Shown here in pieces: positions 22,731 to 34,395 of a stretch of 64,000 nt of DNA (position 1 is its first letter; each line of letters starts with the position of its first letter). Where the stretch lies: NCBI GenBank assembly GCA_944989445.1, contig CALYLW010001014.1:72881-136880 (forward strand), read 5' to 3'. Below the pieces are notes generated by a model. That model searched no databases. It was not told the origin of the DNA and saw only the letters and a list, made by a program, of their open reading frames with translations. This stretch comes from Ampullaceana balthica (taxonomy: Eukaryota; Mollusca; Gastropoda; Lymnaeidae). A program made the translations under genes and the position numbers.

Positions 22731-23658
22731 TTCATTGGATGAGTTCATTGGATGAGTTCATTGGATGAGTTCATTGGATGAGTTCATTGGATGAGTTCAT
22801 TGGATGAGTTCATTGGATGAGTTCATTGGATGAGTTCATTGGATGAGTTCATTGGATGAGTTCATTGGATGAGTTCATTGGATGAGTTCATTGGATGAGT
22901 TCATTGGATGAGTTCATTGGATGAGTTCATTGGATGAGTTCATTGGATGAGTTCATTGGATGAGTTCATTGGATGAGTTCATTGGATGAGTTCATTGGAT
23001 GAGTTCATTGGATGAGTTCATTGGATGAGTTCATTGGATGAGTTCATTGGATGAGTTCATTGGATGAGTTCATTGGATGAGTTCATTGGATGAGTTCATT
23101 GGATGAGTTCATTGGATGAGTTCATTGGATGAGTTCATTGGATGAGTTCATTGGATGAGTTCATTGGATGAGTTCATTGGATGAGTTCATTGGATGAGTT
23201 CATTGGATGAGTTCATTGGATGAGTTCATTGGATGAGTTCATTGGATGAGTTCATTGGATGAGTTCATTGGATGAGTTCATTGGATGAGTTCATTGGATG
23301 AGTTCATTGGATGAGTTCATTGGATGAGTTCATTGGATGAGTTCATTGGATGAGTTCATTGGATGAGTTCATTGGATGAGTTCATTGGATGAGTTCATTG
23401 GATGAGTTCATTGGATGAGTTCATTGGATGAGTTCATTGGATGAGTTCATTGGATGAGTTCATTGGATGAGTTCATTGGATGAGTTCATTGGATGAGTTC
23501 ATTGGATGAGTTCATTGGATGAGTTCATTGGATGAGTTCATTGGATGAGTTCATTGGATGAGTTCATTGGATGAGTTCATTGGATGAGTTCATTGGATGA
23601 GTTCATTGGATGAGTTCATTGGATGAGTTCATTGGATGAGTTCATTGGATGAGTTCAT
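22731..23658. repeat. 13-bp minisatellite, ~71 identical copies
   Basis: The unit TTCATTGGATGAG is repeated about 71 times over 928 bp without a substitution that I could find. Such homogeneity contrasts with the diverged 24-bp array that begins 40 bp later and suggests very recent expansion. Confidence 0.98.
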
Positions 23659-23699
23659 CAGTGACCAGTGCCAGCGCTTTTCATGAAGTTTGTGTCGTT

Positions 23700-23960
23700 A
23701 AATTTTGAAATTCGAGACGTACCAGAATTTGGAATTTGTGACGTTCCAGAATTTGGAATTTGAGACGTTCCAGAATTAGGAATTTGAGACGTTCCAGAAT
23801 TTGGAATTTGTGACGTTCCAGAATTTGGAATTTGAGACGTTCCAGAATTCGGAATTTGAGACGTTCCAGAATTTTGAATTTGTGACGTTCCAGAATTTGG
23901 AATTTGAGACGTTCCAGAATTAGAAATTTGAGACGTTCCAGAATTCGGAATTTGCACGGA
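23700..23960. repeat. 24-bp minisatellite, ~11 copies
   Basis: The unit contains GAATTTGAGACGTTCCAGAA, with alternating GAGACG and GTGACG and occasional TTAG or TTCG variants. The unit is a multiple of three, so minus-strand frames of ~100 codons appear (SGTSQIPN repeats). I see no reason to call a gene. Confidence 0.96.
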
Positions 23961-24216
23961 GCCCAAAACTCTTGCACTCGGCACTAATCAAGAGTTTCTG
24001 GAATAGTTATGCTTATCTGATATTGAGTGTTAGATTTATTTTAGTGATTGCTTCAAACAGACGATGTCAGCGTTTTATAAACCACTACAGCGAGGTGCTC
24101 CTTATGGGTGGTGAGTGCACTATAATATAATGAGTTCAAGATGAGTACGTTAAGGCGGGTTTCCCTATACAAAACATTTTTTAAAAGTAATTGGTGGGTT
24201 TTGTTGAACAATTCAT

Positions 24217-24525
24217 TCTTATCTTATCTTATCTTATCTTATCTTATCGTATCTATACAGACGCTCCTTCTATGCAGAAGATAATTGCGTCCACAGACCA
24301 TGACAGATCATCTGTTGGCAAGTGATGCAGCGTTCACAGGCCACGGCTTTGTGGGTTCCACGCATTACCCAGCCGCCTAACTAGTGTTAGGTACCCATTC
24401 GGAGCTGGGTGACTCAGGGACGCCCTAGGCCCCGGGAAACAAATCATTGCCTTCACATGGATTCGAACCCGTGACCATCGGTACGGCAGTCGAGCGCGCT
24501 GCCACTCGACCACCATTCCAACCCA
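24217..24525 (-). mobile_element. tRNA-derived SINE, near full length
   Basis: On the minus strand, starting near 24525, the head carries the Pol III A box TGGTCGAGTGGC and B box GGGTTCGAATCC, about 40 nt apart as in tRNA genes. A unique body of ~200 bp follows. The 3' end holds the hairpin CTTCTGCATAGAAG, GGAGCGTCTGTA and a (GATAA)n tail (24217-24247). A 5'-truncated copy is at 29044. The 3' end matches the LINE end at 27871-28108, which suggests that this LINE supplies the reverse transcriptase. No clear target duplication was found. Confidence 0.9.
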
Positions 24526-25427
24526 CCCTCAGTTCCCATGCAGAGTCCGGCGGGAAGAGTTACAAATGTCCCGTGTATTGCAATGTACACCGAACCCGTC
24601 CACAACTTCACCAATGCCTTGTATGGCGTGACTCGACTCGGTTCTCTCCCTGTCTGATGCTGCGTGTTGCCTGGACGGCGATTTGCTGCTCTTTCGATTA
24701 ATTACCTTAATGCCGAGTTGTTGTGGGTTTATTTTCTCCCCTCGGCTAACTCCCCTTGTATTATCGCCCTCCGCGACCAACCTCCCTTTCATTAATTGCA
24801 CAACACAGCTAGTTACCCCCCCCCCTTTTTACGTTGCGACTAGTACCCCACAGGCCCCTCCTCCCACTTTTCCTGTGAATGTCATGGGTTCTTAGTTACC
24901 TTCCCCTTTATTAATTCTGCCTGACTTTCCTCTCATTGTTTTTTTTTGTTGTTTTTTTTTGTTTTTGTTGCTTTATTTCCATCACGGATCACCTTATAAT
25001 CACCCTTTATCACTTTCCATAACTTGCCTCCCTTTGTGACCTTTCAAGCGAATCTATTCTTGCACCCATCACTTCGCCCTTTTTTTTTAAAGTCATCTAT
25101 GCGCATCAATGATAATCTCGGCAACAATTAGATCTCTGATGTTTGCCTGCATGTATAATTTCAACAGCACTTATCTCCCTTGGTTCATCTAATAACACAT
25201 TTATTTTTTGTCCTAATGGGCCTGGCAACGAGACCGAGTCAAATATTATCGACTGGAAGGCGGCTGTTCCTAACATTTAAGATAGTGCTGAGGCTCAGAC
25301 GCACTTCGGTCACATATTCAAGTTTTCTCTTCAACATCTCTGTAGGCGCCGGACAAAACTTCCGTCTAACGTGTGGTCCAGTGTTGGGGAACATCCGGAA
25401 ATGTATACTACGTCGTTAGAGCGTGAT
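24526..25427. other. No recognisable gene
   Basis: Unique C/T-rich sequence with T runs near 24940-24970. Short open frames have no recognisable domain. Confidence 0.5.
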
Positions 25428-26833
25428 ACCATGCACTGCCGCACTGGATGGTACCATGTACTGCCGCACTGGATGGTACCATGCACTGCCGCACTGGGTG
25501 GTACCATGTACTGCCGCACTGGGTGGTACCATGCACTGCCGCACTGGATGGTACCATGCACTGCCGCACTGGATGGTACCATGCACTGCCGCACTGGATG
25601 GTACCATGCACTGCCGCACTGGATGGTACCATGCACTGCCGCACTGGACGGTACCATGCACTGCCGCACTGGATGGTACCATGCACTGCCGCACTGGATG
25701 GTACCATGTACTGCCGCACTGGATGGTACCATGCATTGCCGCACTGGATGGTACCATGCACTGCCGCACTGGATGGTACCATGTACTATCGCACTGGGTG
25801 GTACCATGTACTGCCTCACTGGGTGGTACCATGTACTGCCTCACTGGGTGGTACCATGTACTGCCTCACTGGGTGGTACCATGTACTGCCTCACTGGGTG
25901 GTACCATGCACTGCCGCAATGGGTGGTACCATGTACTGCCTCACTGGATAGTACCATGTACTGCCGCACTGGATAGTACCATGTACTGCCGCACTGGATA
26001 GTACCATGTACTGCCTCACTGGATAGTACCATGTACTGGCGCACTGGATAGTACCATGTACTGTCGCACTGGGTGGTACCATGTACTGCCGCACTGGATA
26101 GTACCATGTACTGCCTCACTGGATAGTACCATGTACTGCCGCACTGGATAGTACCATGTACTGCCGCACTGGATAGTACCATGTACTGCCTCACTGGATA
26201 GTACCATGTACTGCCACACTGGATAGTACCATGTACTGCCACACTGGATAGTACCATGTACTGCCTCACTGGATAGTACCATGTACTGCCGCACTGGATA
26301 GTACCATGTACTGCCGCACTGGATAGTACCATGTACTGCCTCACTGGATAGTACCATGTACTGCCACACTGGATAGTACCATGTACTGCCTCACTGGATA
26401 ATACCATGTACTGCCTCACTGGATAGTACCATGTACTGCCACACTGGATAGTACCATGTACTGCCGCACTGGGTGGTACCATGTACTGCCTCACTGGGTG
26501 GTACCATGTACTGCCTCACTGGGTGGTACCATGTACTGCCTCACTGGGTGGTACCATGTACTGCCTCACTGGGTGGTACCATGCACTGCCGCACTGGGTG
26601 GTACCATGTACTGCCTCACTGGATAGTACCATGTACTGCCACACTGGATAGTACCATGTACTGCCGCACTGGATGGTACCATGTACTGCCTCACTGGATG
26701 GTACCATGTACTGCCTCACTGGATTGTACCATGTACTGCCGCACTGGATGGTACCATGTACTGCCGCACTGGGTGGTACCATGCACTGCAGCACTGGATG
26801 GTACCATGTACTGCCACACTGGGTGGTACCAAC
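25428..26833. repeat. 25-bp satellite with central ATGGTACCAT palindrome
   Basis: About 56 copies of a unit containing ACTGGATGGTACCATGCACT. Zones of variants succeed each other: GGATGG...GCACTGCCG (left), GGGTGG...GTACTGCCT, GGATAG...GTACTGCC(G/A/T) (middle), and GGGTGG again (right). ATGGTACCAT is self-complementary, but in the ATAG variants the symmetry is broken. Open frames of up to 217 codons on both strands are by-products of a stop-poor unit. Confidence 0.97.
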
Positions 26834-26839
26834 TCTATG

Positions 26840-26990
26840 GACGCCTCTGTTTAAAATCACAGTTTATGGTTGGCAAGCTAGGGTGGTGAAGGCTGGTAGG
26901 CAAGTAGGTAACTGCAGTGCCAATGTCTCGAGACCAACAGTGCGTCGCTCGTTCCCCCCCACCGACGTTTACTCGCGTTGTTTTGATTTC
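26840..26990 (-). repeat. Dispersed repeat family F, copy 3
   Basis: Inverted relative of 21120-21290: CAGTTTATGGTTGGCAAGCT, later GAGACCAACAGTGCGTCG and the CACCGACG motif. It borders the right end of the 25-bp array. Confidence 0.7.
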
Positions 26991-27084
26991 TTCGTGCTGT
27001 AGTTTTGTATCCGTTCTTTCCCCCTTTCTTTGCACTCTCTGTGAGCAAGCCTGCGGCGTATGCTACGCCGCGGTCGTATCTAGC

Positions 27085-27322
27085 ATGTAGTTCAACTGTC
27101 TGTATTAATGTAGTTCAACTGTCTGTATTAAATTAGTTTAACTGTCTGTATTAATGTAGTTTAACTGTCTGTATTAAATTAGTTCAACTGTCTGTATTAA
27201 TGTAGTTCAACTGTCTGTATTAATGTAGTTCAACTGTCTGTATTAATGTAATTCAACTGTCTGTATTAATGTAGTTCAACTGTCTATATTAATGTAGTTC
27301 AACTGTCTGTATTAATGTAGTT
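27085..27322. repeat. 23-bp minisatellite, ~10 copies
   Basis: The unit contains GTAGTTCAACTGTCTGTATT. Two copies have AAATTAGTT in place of AATGTAGTT. Confidence 0.95.
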
Positions 27323-27870
27323 GCAAAGTGGAGAATTATTTCCAAACCCTTTTCAACAGCTGACAGAGACGTTTAACTGTAACGAAAATGATACCGCCAT
27401 TTTGTTTTCATCTTAATTTTGATATCGATTAAGTATTTAAACTACTTTTGAAGCAGGATCTGTTTTTTTGTTTAAACATTTGAGGGAGACTTTCGATTAA
27501 GCCGCGGCTCAAATATTAGCATGGTAGCTGACTGCGAATGAAGTAAAAAAAAATAAGCATTTGAATGTAGCTCTCAGCGAATACGTATTTAAATTTTTTT
27601 AAATCAAAATTTGTATACAAATTTTAAAAAATTGTTTTAATTATGAAAAAGATCAGCCAAGAATTTCCTAGTAGATCTATATTCACGGTACACTACAAAC
27701 CAGCAAAATATTATGCCGTTATTCGAGTTTTGTCCAACAAAGTATCACAGTGATCTACATTACTCTTGATTTATACCCTGGGTAGCTGGTGATTCTATTG
27801 TTTACATATTACAAAAAGATTACAATGATTTCAGATTTGTTACAACTATTTTATTTATTATTTATTTTCT
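27323..27870. other. AT-rich unique sequence
   Basis: Nothing recognised; it may be the older part of the LINE insertion that follows. Confidence 0.45.
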
Positions 27871-28108
27871 GATTTGACAAACTGGTTTCGTAAAATTGAT
27901 GGATTATTTAAGTTTTCCTTCTTCCCGTCCGGAATTCGGGCTTGGCATGGGTTGCCTGAAGAATCCAGGAAAACCAACACTTTATCAACATTTAAATCTC
28001 TAAAAAAAATGCAGGACTAAACACAAACCATAGATAAGCGTAGGCCGCAATAATCTTCTGTATAGAAGGAGCGTCTGTAAACAGATAAGATAAGATAAGA
28101 TTATTATT
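27871..28108 (+). mobile_element. 5'-truncated LINE with intact 3' end
   Basis: The frame ending at 28018-28020 encodes WFRKIDGLFKFSFFPSG, then IRAWHGLPEES and TLSTFKSLKKMQD with a stop. This matches the usual C-terminal pattern of jockey/CR1-group LINE reverse transcriptases (FFPRTIRDWNxLP, SFKxxL). The 3' UTR is short and has a hairpin (CTTCTGTATAGAAG), GGAGCGTCTGTA and a tail of AGATA repeats. These last ~45 nt are shared with the SINEs at 24217 and 29044. Clade assignment beyond the jockey/CR1 group is not possible from 50 residues. Confidence 0.85.
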
Positions 28109-28904
28109 TAATTAATTTGTACAATTTTGGTATTTTTCAGGATTATTTTATTGTTTTTGACGAAGCATCGTCTGAATGGATAAGGATACTTTACTAAAAC
28201 TGTGTGAATATGTATCACTGGTAATAGAAACTCTAATATACATCAGAGAGTACCTAACACACTACCAGAGAGTACCTATCTTGTATCCCTCTAAGGCGAA
28301 TTGAGGCGTGGCTCATTGATGTGAGATTTAATATTTTATACAGACAAAAACTAAAAATACATTAATTTAATTACGGTACATTCGATCGATCTGAAATGTT
28401 GATACAATGCATTGTCATCCAAGATCTATCTGTGGTAAAATTTTGAGATCTCTAGGATCATCAGAAAAGGTGTAATTTTACGTTACAAGATTTGACGGAT
28501 ACAACATACAACATACAAACAGTGTGACTTAAATAAAAGCGTGTAATAATAATAAAATGATTCCCTTCTCAACAACAGCGAAATTTGCCCTTCCACGCTT
28601 TTTTTAATACCACATACTTCCGGCTTTTACTATATCCCAAAAAAAACCGAGACCCCATACTTTGCTGGGATCCTTGGGTCCTCCGGGGATTTGTCGACTG
28701 AATGTAATCCTTGTAACACGTTCCTCAAATAGGTTCTATTGATCAGCGAGACGACCCCTGCTGTTTGGTGGACGGCCGTGTTAACAGCGTGTCCCTGGGC
28801 GGTGAGGTGGATGGCCGTGTTAACAGCGTGTCCCTGTGAGGTGAGGTGGGCGTGGTGTGGGCTTTGTGGTGGCGAGCACGAGGTCCACAGTGAAGGATGA
28901 CCTA
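28109..28904. other. Unique sequence with family A piece and a 39-bp duplication
   Basis: It contains the partial family A copy at 28345-28425 and a twofold 39-bp direct repeat at 28766-28850 with GTGTTAACAGCGTGTCCCTG. No gene was recognised. Confidence 0.6.
28345..28425 (-). repeat. Dispersed repeat family A, partial
   Basis: ATTAATTTAATTACGGTACA, then TCGATCGATCTGAAAT and GATACAATGCATTGTCA match, inverted, the central part of family A at 1440-1530 and, in the same orientation, 57010-57065. Confidence 0.8.
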
Positions 28905-29600
28905 AGAAGCAATGTGCATTTATGATGACCTATATAAACCACTGCTGCATTTCTGATGACCTATATACCGCTGTTGCATTTCTGATGACCTATAAACCGC
29001 TGTTGCATTTCTGATGACCTATGTTAACCGCTCTTGCATTTATCTTCTTATCTTATCTATACAGACGCTCCTTCTATGCAGAAGATAATTGCGTCCACAG
29101 ACCATGACGGATGATCTGTTGGCAAGTGATGCATAGTTCACAGGCCTCGGCTATGGGGGTTCCACGTATTACCCAGCCGCCTAACTAGTGTTAGGTACCC
29201 ATTCGGAGCTGGGTGACTCATTTATGATGACCTATATAAACCACTGTTGCATTTATGATTACCTATAAACCGCTGTTGCATTTCTGATGACCTATATTAA
29301 CCGCTGTTGCATTTATGATGACCTATATAAACCTCTGTTGCATTTCTGATGACATATAAACCACTGTTGCATTTCTGATTACCTATAAACCGCTGTTGCA
29401 TTTCTGGTGACCTATATTAACCGCTGTTGCTTTTATGATGACCTATATAAACCGATGTTGCATTTCTGATGACCTTTTAAACACTGTTGCATTTCTGATG
29501 ACCTATAAACCCCTGTTGCATTTATGATGACATATAAACCACTGTTGCAGTTACGATGACCTATAAACCACCGTTGTATCGCTGTTGACCTGTACGCAAG
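28905..29600. repeat. 31-bp minisatellite interrupted by a SINE
   Basis: About 17 imperfect copies of a unit containing GATGACCTATATAAACCGCT then GTTGCATTTCT. The array is split by the SINE at 29044-29218 and continues to about 29600. Confidence 0.93.
29044..29218 (-). mobile_element. 5'-truncated SINE inserted in the 31-bp array
   Basis: About 90 percent identical to the body and 3' end of the SINE at 24217, but lacking the tRNA-like head. It is flanked by CATTTAT at 29037-29043 and 29219-29225, a 7-bp duplication of array sequence. The insertion therefore postdates the array. Confidence 0.9.
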
Positions 29601-29949
29601 TCGATGAGTCAGTTCCAGAAATAAACACATTCCTATCAGGGGCGTAATCGCCTGGGATAAGGCGAGTATTATCCGCCCCTAATTTGTGGCTTGTGGACGG
29701 AACGCATTCCGTTCATCCAGGTCTCTTGGAGTCCCGAGTACAGTACTTTGACCCTTACACGTACACAATTACTCAACTTGTTTATTAACGTAGTGAGCAT
29801 TGAAGTCCAGAAGTTGTTAAAATAACATGCAGTGCATTAAAGCATTGACATATTTAAACAACATATGCAAGAATATTAATTAGCGACTGTTTAGAATCTC
29901 CAGCACAAACTCTCTCAGTTGAATTGAGTGCTAGAATACTTGCTAGTGT
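29601..29949. other. Unique sequence with small GC hairpin
   Basis: AGGGGCG at 29640 and CGCCCCT at about 29676 can pair across ~30 bases, resembling the end of a hAT element, but no second end was found. Confidence 0.4.
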
Positions 29950-30215
29950 ATTGGCTTATTCTGCTGTAAAGCACTACTCGTTAGTTTATGGCTTATTCTG
30001 CTGTAAAGCTAGACTACTCGATAGTTTATGACTTATTCTGTTGTAAAGCTAGACTACTCGTTAGTTTATGGCTTATTCTGTTGTAAAGCTAGACTACTCG
30101 ATAGTTTATGACTTATTCTGTTGTAAAGCTAGACTACTCGTTAGTTTATGGCTTATTCTGCTGTAAAGCTAGACTACTCGCTAGCTCTTAGTTCATGCTG
30201 CCGTAAAGCCTGCTT
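29950..30215. repeat. 40-bp minisatellite, ~6 copies
   Basis: The unit contains GCTTATTCTGCTGTAAAGCT, then AGACTACTCG. GTTAGTTTATGG and ATAGTTTATGA variants alternate, giving an 80-bp higher-order period. Confidence 0.95.
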
Positions 30216-30954
30216 ACTTGCTACTTTTTTTGCTCATTTTCGATCTATGAAATACTTTCAATTTATTTCAGTTTCGAAAAATTTCTTACACAAGTTTCAG
30301 TTGACAGGGAGACGTTTAAAATGGTGTTTAACGTAACAATGAACTTAACCAAAGTCTCTTTCTACTCCTTCTTTGTGAATCGGTCATTTCTTAGTGTTGT
30401 TACAGTACTGGTTACTTTGTTTAGTGCGTAAGCCAGAGTAACCACTCGATTCACACCAACATAACACAAGAGAGTGCCCGTATTCTCCAGGCTACGTACA
30501 GACAGACCCACGCGACCACCAAGTAATAACCATCTCATGTCTCACTTGATTATGGTAAATTATGTGTTTGAATTTAAATAGAACATTTGTAACGGAACAT
30601 TGTGTCCATAAATGCTAGACGTATGAAATAAAAAAGTAAATTAAAAACAAACACGGCGTGGTGGCAGGTTGTTCAACAACAGCTACAGAAAACATAACAC
30701 ATGTGACGCAATCTTCTGTAGGGTTGAGCTTTTCTAATAAATACTAATCAAATGTTGATGAGGAGAAGATTTTTAAAATTCTGTAATGCCCTTACTGATT
30801 AACATTTTAACACACATTCATCTTCGTTTACATATGTAGGACGAAAGTAACTAAGACTTTCCCCACAAGGCTTTTCAGGTTACACACAAAATGTATTTAT
30901 CCAAGTCTAATTTCAGCCTTCCTTTCTTTTGTCTGTTGGAGCTTCTGTGAACAG
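30216..30954. other. No recognisable gene
   Basis: Unique sequence, AT-rich towards the right. Confidence 0.5.
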
Positions 30955-31118
30955 TGCGCACCGGTGCTGTCCCAAGCTTCTTTGACCAGTGAGCACCGGT
31001 GCTGTCCCAAGCTTCTTTGACCAGTGCGCACAGGTGCCGTCCCAAGCTTCTTTGACCAGTGCGCACCTGTGCTGTCCCAAGCTTTTTTGACCCGTGCGCA
31101 CCGGTGCTGTCCCAAGCA
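30955..31118. repeat. 35-bp minisatellite, ~5 copies
   Basis: The unit contains GACCAGTGCGCACCGGTGCT. The self-complementary GCACCGGTGC lies inside most copies; two have GCACAGGTGC or GCACCTGTGC. Confidence 0.95.
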
Positions 31119-31228
31119 ATCCTCCCCCCCATACGCACACTGATAAAGAATTCAATGATAAAGAATTCAAACGTAAGAATTTCGGAACCTAAAAAAAGAC
31201 CCCCCCCCCGTTGCGGTCAGTCACGTTA

Positions 31229-33310
31229 GGGGCCGTCCATAAATGACGTCACGCAATTTTGACCGATTTTTCACCCCCTCTCCCCTCGTCACGCGTCGTC
31301 ACAAAAAGTTAGACCGCCCCCTCCAATAATACGTCACAAAGCTTTCACCCCCCTAAAAAATAAACATTAAAAAACACAACCAAAAAACACCTTATTTTCC
31401 ATTTGAAAATGAGTATGTTTAAAATCACTTTTTTAAAAAAATTTAAGTATTAATTTAGTGTATGTCTACATTGTAATATCGTAATGCGCGTGAAGCTATG
31501 TAAAACGGCATTAAATAAATTGTAAGCCAGTGCTTCTCAAACTGTTTCGTATTAGACGACCGGCAGGAATTTTTTTATGCATTTGACCTGGTACCGGTGC
31601 ATTCTTTTCCCTTTTTGACGTGATTTTCCCTGTACTGACGCGATAGCAAAATGAGCCCCTACAAGGCTTAAAGCCCTATACGATTAAGTATGAATTCGGC
31701 TTGTTTTGAATAAAAAAATTTTTTTAATTCGTTTGGTTACCAACGCATAGCAAGACAGCTAACGAGCAATGCAGCGGTAATGTCAAAAGCCATTTGAAGT
31801 GATTATCCTTCGCGATTAAGCTCGCGAATTCGACGTTTGATATTACAAGGATCACTTTATTGTTGATTGACCTAGAAACGGCTAAGTGACATTTTTTAAA
31901 TGTTTTAGTTATCCCCTGTATCTGATAGAGGATCAAAAGTAGAATGCTCTGAATGAAGTTTTAAGAAAAAATTATTTCTCTGACCCTATTAGAAATTCAA
32001 ATGTATTTAAATAATTTATAGGAAATCTGTATAATTTTAAACTTTCAAACGTTAATATCTCAAAACTACAAAAATGTGACATAGCCGTTTCGTCCCTGGA
32101 GCTCTTCATACAGATACAGGACGATTCCTCAAATTGATTTCGATCTTATCAGGACAGTTTTCCTGCTAAGTATATGCACATCAAAGGAATTTGACCTAAA
32201 ATTACCACATTGATATCAAATCTCATGTTTTCTAAAAATTATTTGGTATGCGCTGGAAGAGGAATATGGCGAACCCCACATTTGTGCAGGAAAGTAAGGT
32301 GTCATCTTGTGCGTCGCAAAATACAGTAATACTGCAAGTTGAAGACTGAAAAATACTATGACATTAATAAAATATCCAATATTATCATAACTTTTTACTC
32401 CGAAGCTCACGGTTTTTTTTAAATTAGTTTTTTTTAATATGTTTAAATTGTTGCATTCTCTTGTGGGATTTATAAACTGATGAAAACTAAATGGCTACCG
32501 CTATCGGGTGGTTTAACCGAGGGATCTGTGAACAGCGGTAAATTATCTCATTTGGGTTTTAAAAAAAGGAACTCTTGGCGTTTGACCAAAACCAATCGAA
32601 CAATTATATCAAACTTGAAACGTTTATAATTGTATCAAACAGATTACCCCAACCCCGCCCCCCCCCCAAAAAAAAAGGATTTTCCGTGTCATTTTGACTT
32701 AAAATATCTATACTTAATCCTATTCAGATAATTTATTTTTAGACACTTGCCATGCCTGTAAAACTCACCAGTTGCATTTTCGCTAACGATACTCCCCCAA
32801 ATTCCCGAGTCATATGAGCAGGACCTCAGTCTTGGGGGGGAGGGAGGGGGAGGGTAACGCACACAGAAACGTGTAAATTTTGGGGTAATGGCCAAAAAAG
32901 TTCGCCCACTACTGCCGCGAGAGAACCAAACGGAGCGGCGGTGACAGCACAAATGCTTTGATGTCAACATCAAACGATGCAGGGTAACAATTTAATACAT
33001 TCTCATGGGTTCTCAAACTTAAGGATTATAATTAGATTTAATTTTCATTTCTTGATAACTTACGCCGACCGGCGTCTGGTGGCCTACCGACCGGAACTTT
33101 GAGAAACACTGATTTCAAAAAAAAATTTTTTTTTAAAAGTCATTAAATAAATTGTAAGTGACGAAATACTTCAGTGGAAGTTTTATTTTAAGTTACCCTT
33201 TTGATATGACGTCACATTTCTTCAACCCCCTCCCTCCCCCTCGTCACGCATCGTCACAAAAATGTGCCCCCCTCCCCCCTAGGTGCGTGACGTCATTTAT
33301 AGACGGCCCC
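31229..33310. mobile_element. MITE family B, copy 3, split by a 1.6-kb insertion
   Basis: The left part (31229-31526) starts GGGGCCGTCCATAAATGACG and the right part (33141-33310) ends CGTCATTTATAGACGGCCCC. The flanks are TTA and TTT. Together the two parts align with the uninterrupted copy at 38934-39315. Each end holds a TGACGTCA octamer, the cAMP-response-element consensus. Confidence 0.85.
31527..33140. mobile_element. Nested insertion bounded by hAT family C ends
   Basis: It begins at 31528 with CAGTGCTTCTCAAACTG, then GACCGGCAGGAA and ACCTGGTACCGGTGCA, the mirror of the MITE end at 9445-9528. The right end at about 33063-33111 has CCGACCGGAACTTTGAGAAA, then CACTG. The insert with a 29-bp AT-rich remainder is flanked by an 18-bp direct repeat (CATTAAATAAATTGTAAG at 31509-31526 and 33141-33158), longer than the 8 bp usual for hAT. 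The interior shows no recognisable protein. It includes GAAACGGCTAAGTGACATTT (31873) with an inverted near match at 32075-32096. Confidence 0.65.
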
Positions 33311-33349
33311 TTTCGCACTGGTCAAGAAAGCCATAATATCTACCCCCAA

Positions 33350-33615
33350 CCCTTCTCTCTCTCTCTCTCTCTTTTACACCCAGCACACATAATACATACA
33401 CACGGATAAACATACACAGTCACTCACACACAGGGACACGGATACACAGACACATACAAACAAAAACAAAAACATATTCTCTCTTCCATCCCTAGTTCTT
33501 ACCTTTCCCTAAAATCCCGCCATCCATCTTACCTTTCCCTAACATCCCGCCATACATCTTGCCTCTCCCTAACATCCCACTATCCATCTTACCTTTCCCT
33601 CAAATCCGACCACTT
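33350..33615. repeat. CT and CA simple repeats, then 30-bp repeat x4
   Basis: A (CT)n stretch (33355-33372) and a CACA-rich stretch precede four copies of a 30-bp unit containing ACCTTTCCCTAAAATCCCGC, then CATCCATCTT (about 33500-33610). Confidence 0.85.
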
Positions 33616-34395
33616 TTGTTACTGCCCCACCTTTAGTCCCCCCCCTCCCCTTTCCACACACACAAATTAAACAAATAAATATTGCAGCATTTCTCCCTTC
33701 ATCATATTCATTTAAAACGCACCACACGTCTTCACGGGCTGTATGGGTTTATTGATTCAGCGCTGTTGAGAGATAGCATCAGTCGCTTTATGTACACATA
33801 TCTAGTCCAATATGGGAAATAGCATCGGCCCAAAGTATATGTGTATTCGATTATTTTAAAGAGTGTTCATCAATCCCCCTGCGATAAATAGATCGATTCC
33901 TCTCATAAGAGCATCGATTTCGCTCACAGGCTAAGTGGTCGCCCCTGGGTTGATTAGGCTTTCGCAACAGTCCGCACCATTCGATGAATTGTTCCACTCG
34001 AGTGATAATATTGGAGATTACTAACCGACTGCGGCACAAGGTCTAGTGGTGCAACAGTTTGGACGCACGCGGTTGTGGACGAAACGATTTATGTAGTCGA
34101 ATGAGGTGAATAGCGGGCGGTTCAGCGATACACAGGTGTCTGGAGTCCAGTGGCGTCCCTTGGCTCGATGGGAGGTCATCGCCGGAGCGGTGGAAGAAAA
34201 AAGCCAAAAAAATAAGTGTTAGAAAGACGTTTATGCCCTGGCTACCTGACTGCTCTCTCTGTCTACTCACCCTCTCGTCAGCTACGCTTTTCTGCAGACA
34301 CGCGTATAGACGCAAACTAAAACATTTGGTGACATGTCTTTCTCCTTCTGTGCCCCCCAAAACAATGGATTTCTCGACCATTACCAATTCGCAGT
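33616..34395. other. No recognisable gene
   Basis: Unique sequence. A minus-strand frame at 34043-34402 has no recognisable domain. Confidence 0.5.

Noticed and set aside
24447..24525. Functional tRNA gene on the minus strand
   Set aside because: A and B boxes are good, but the anticodon stem is poor and the sequence continues into a SINE body with a LINE-like tail.
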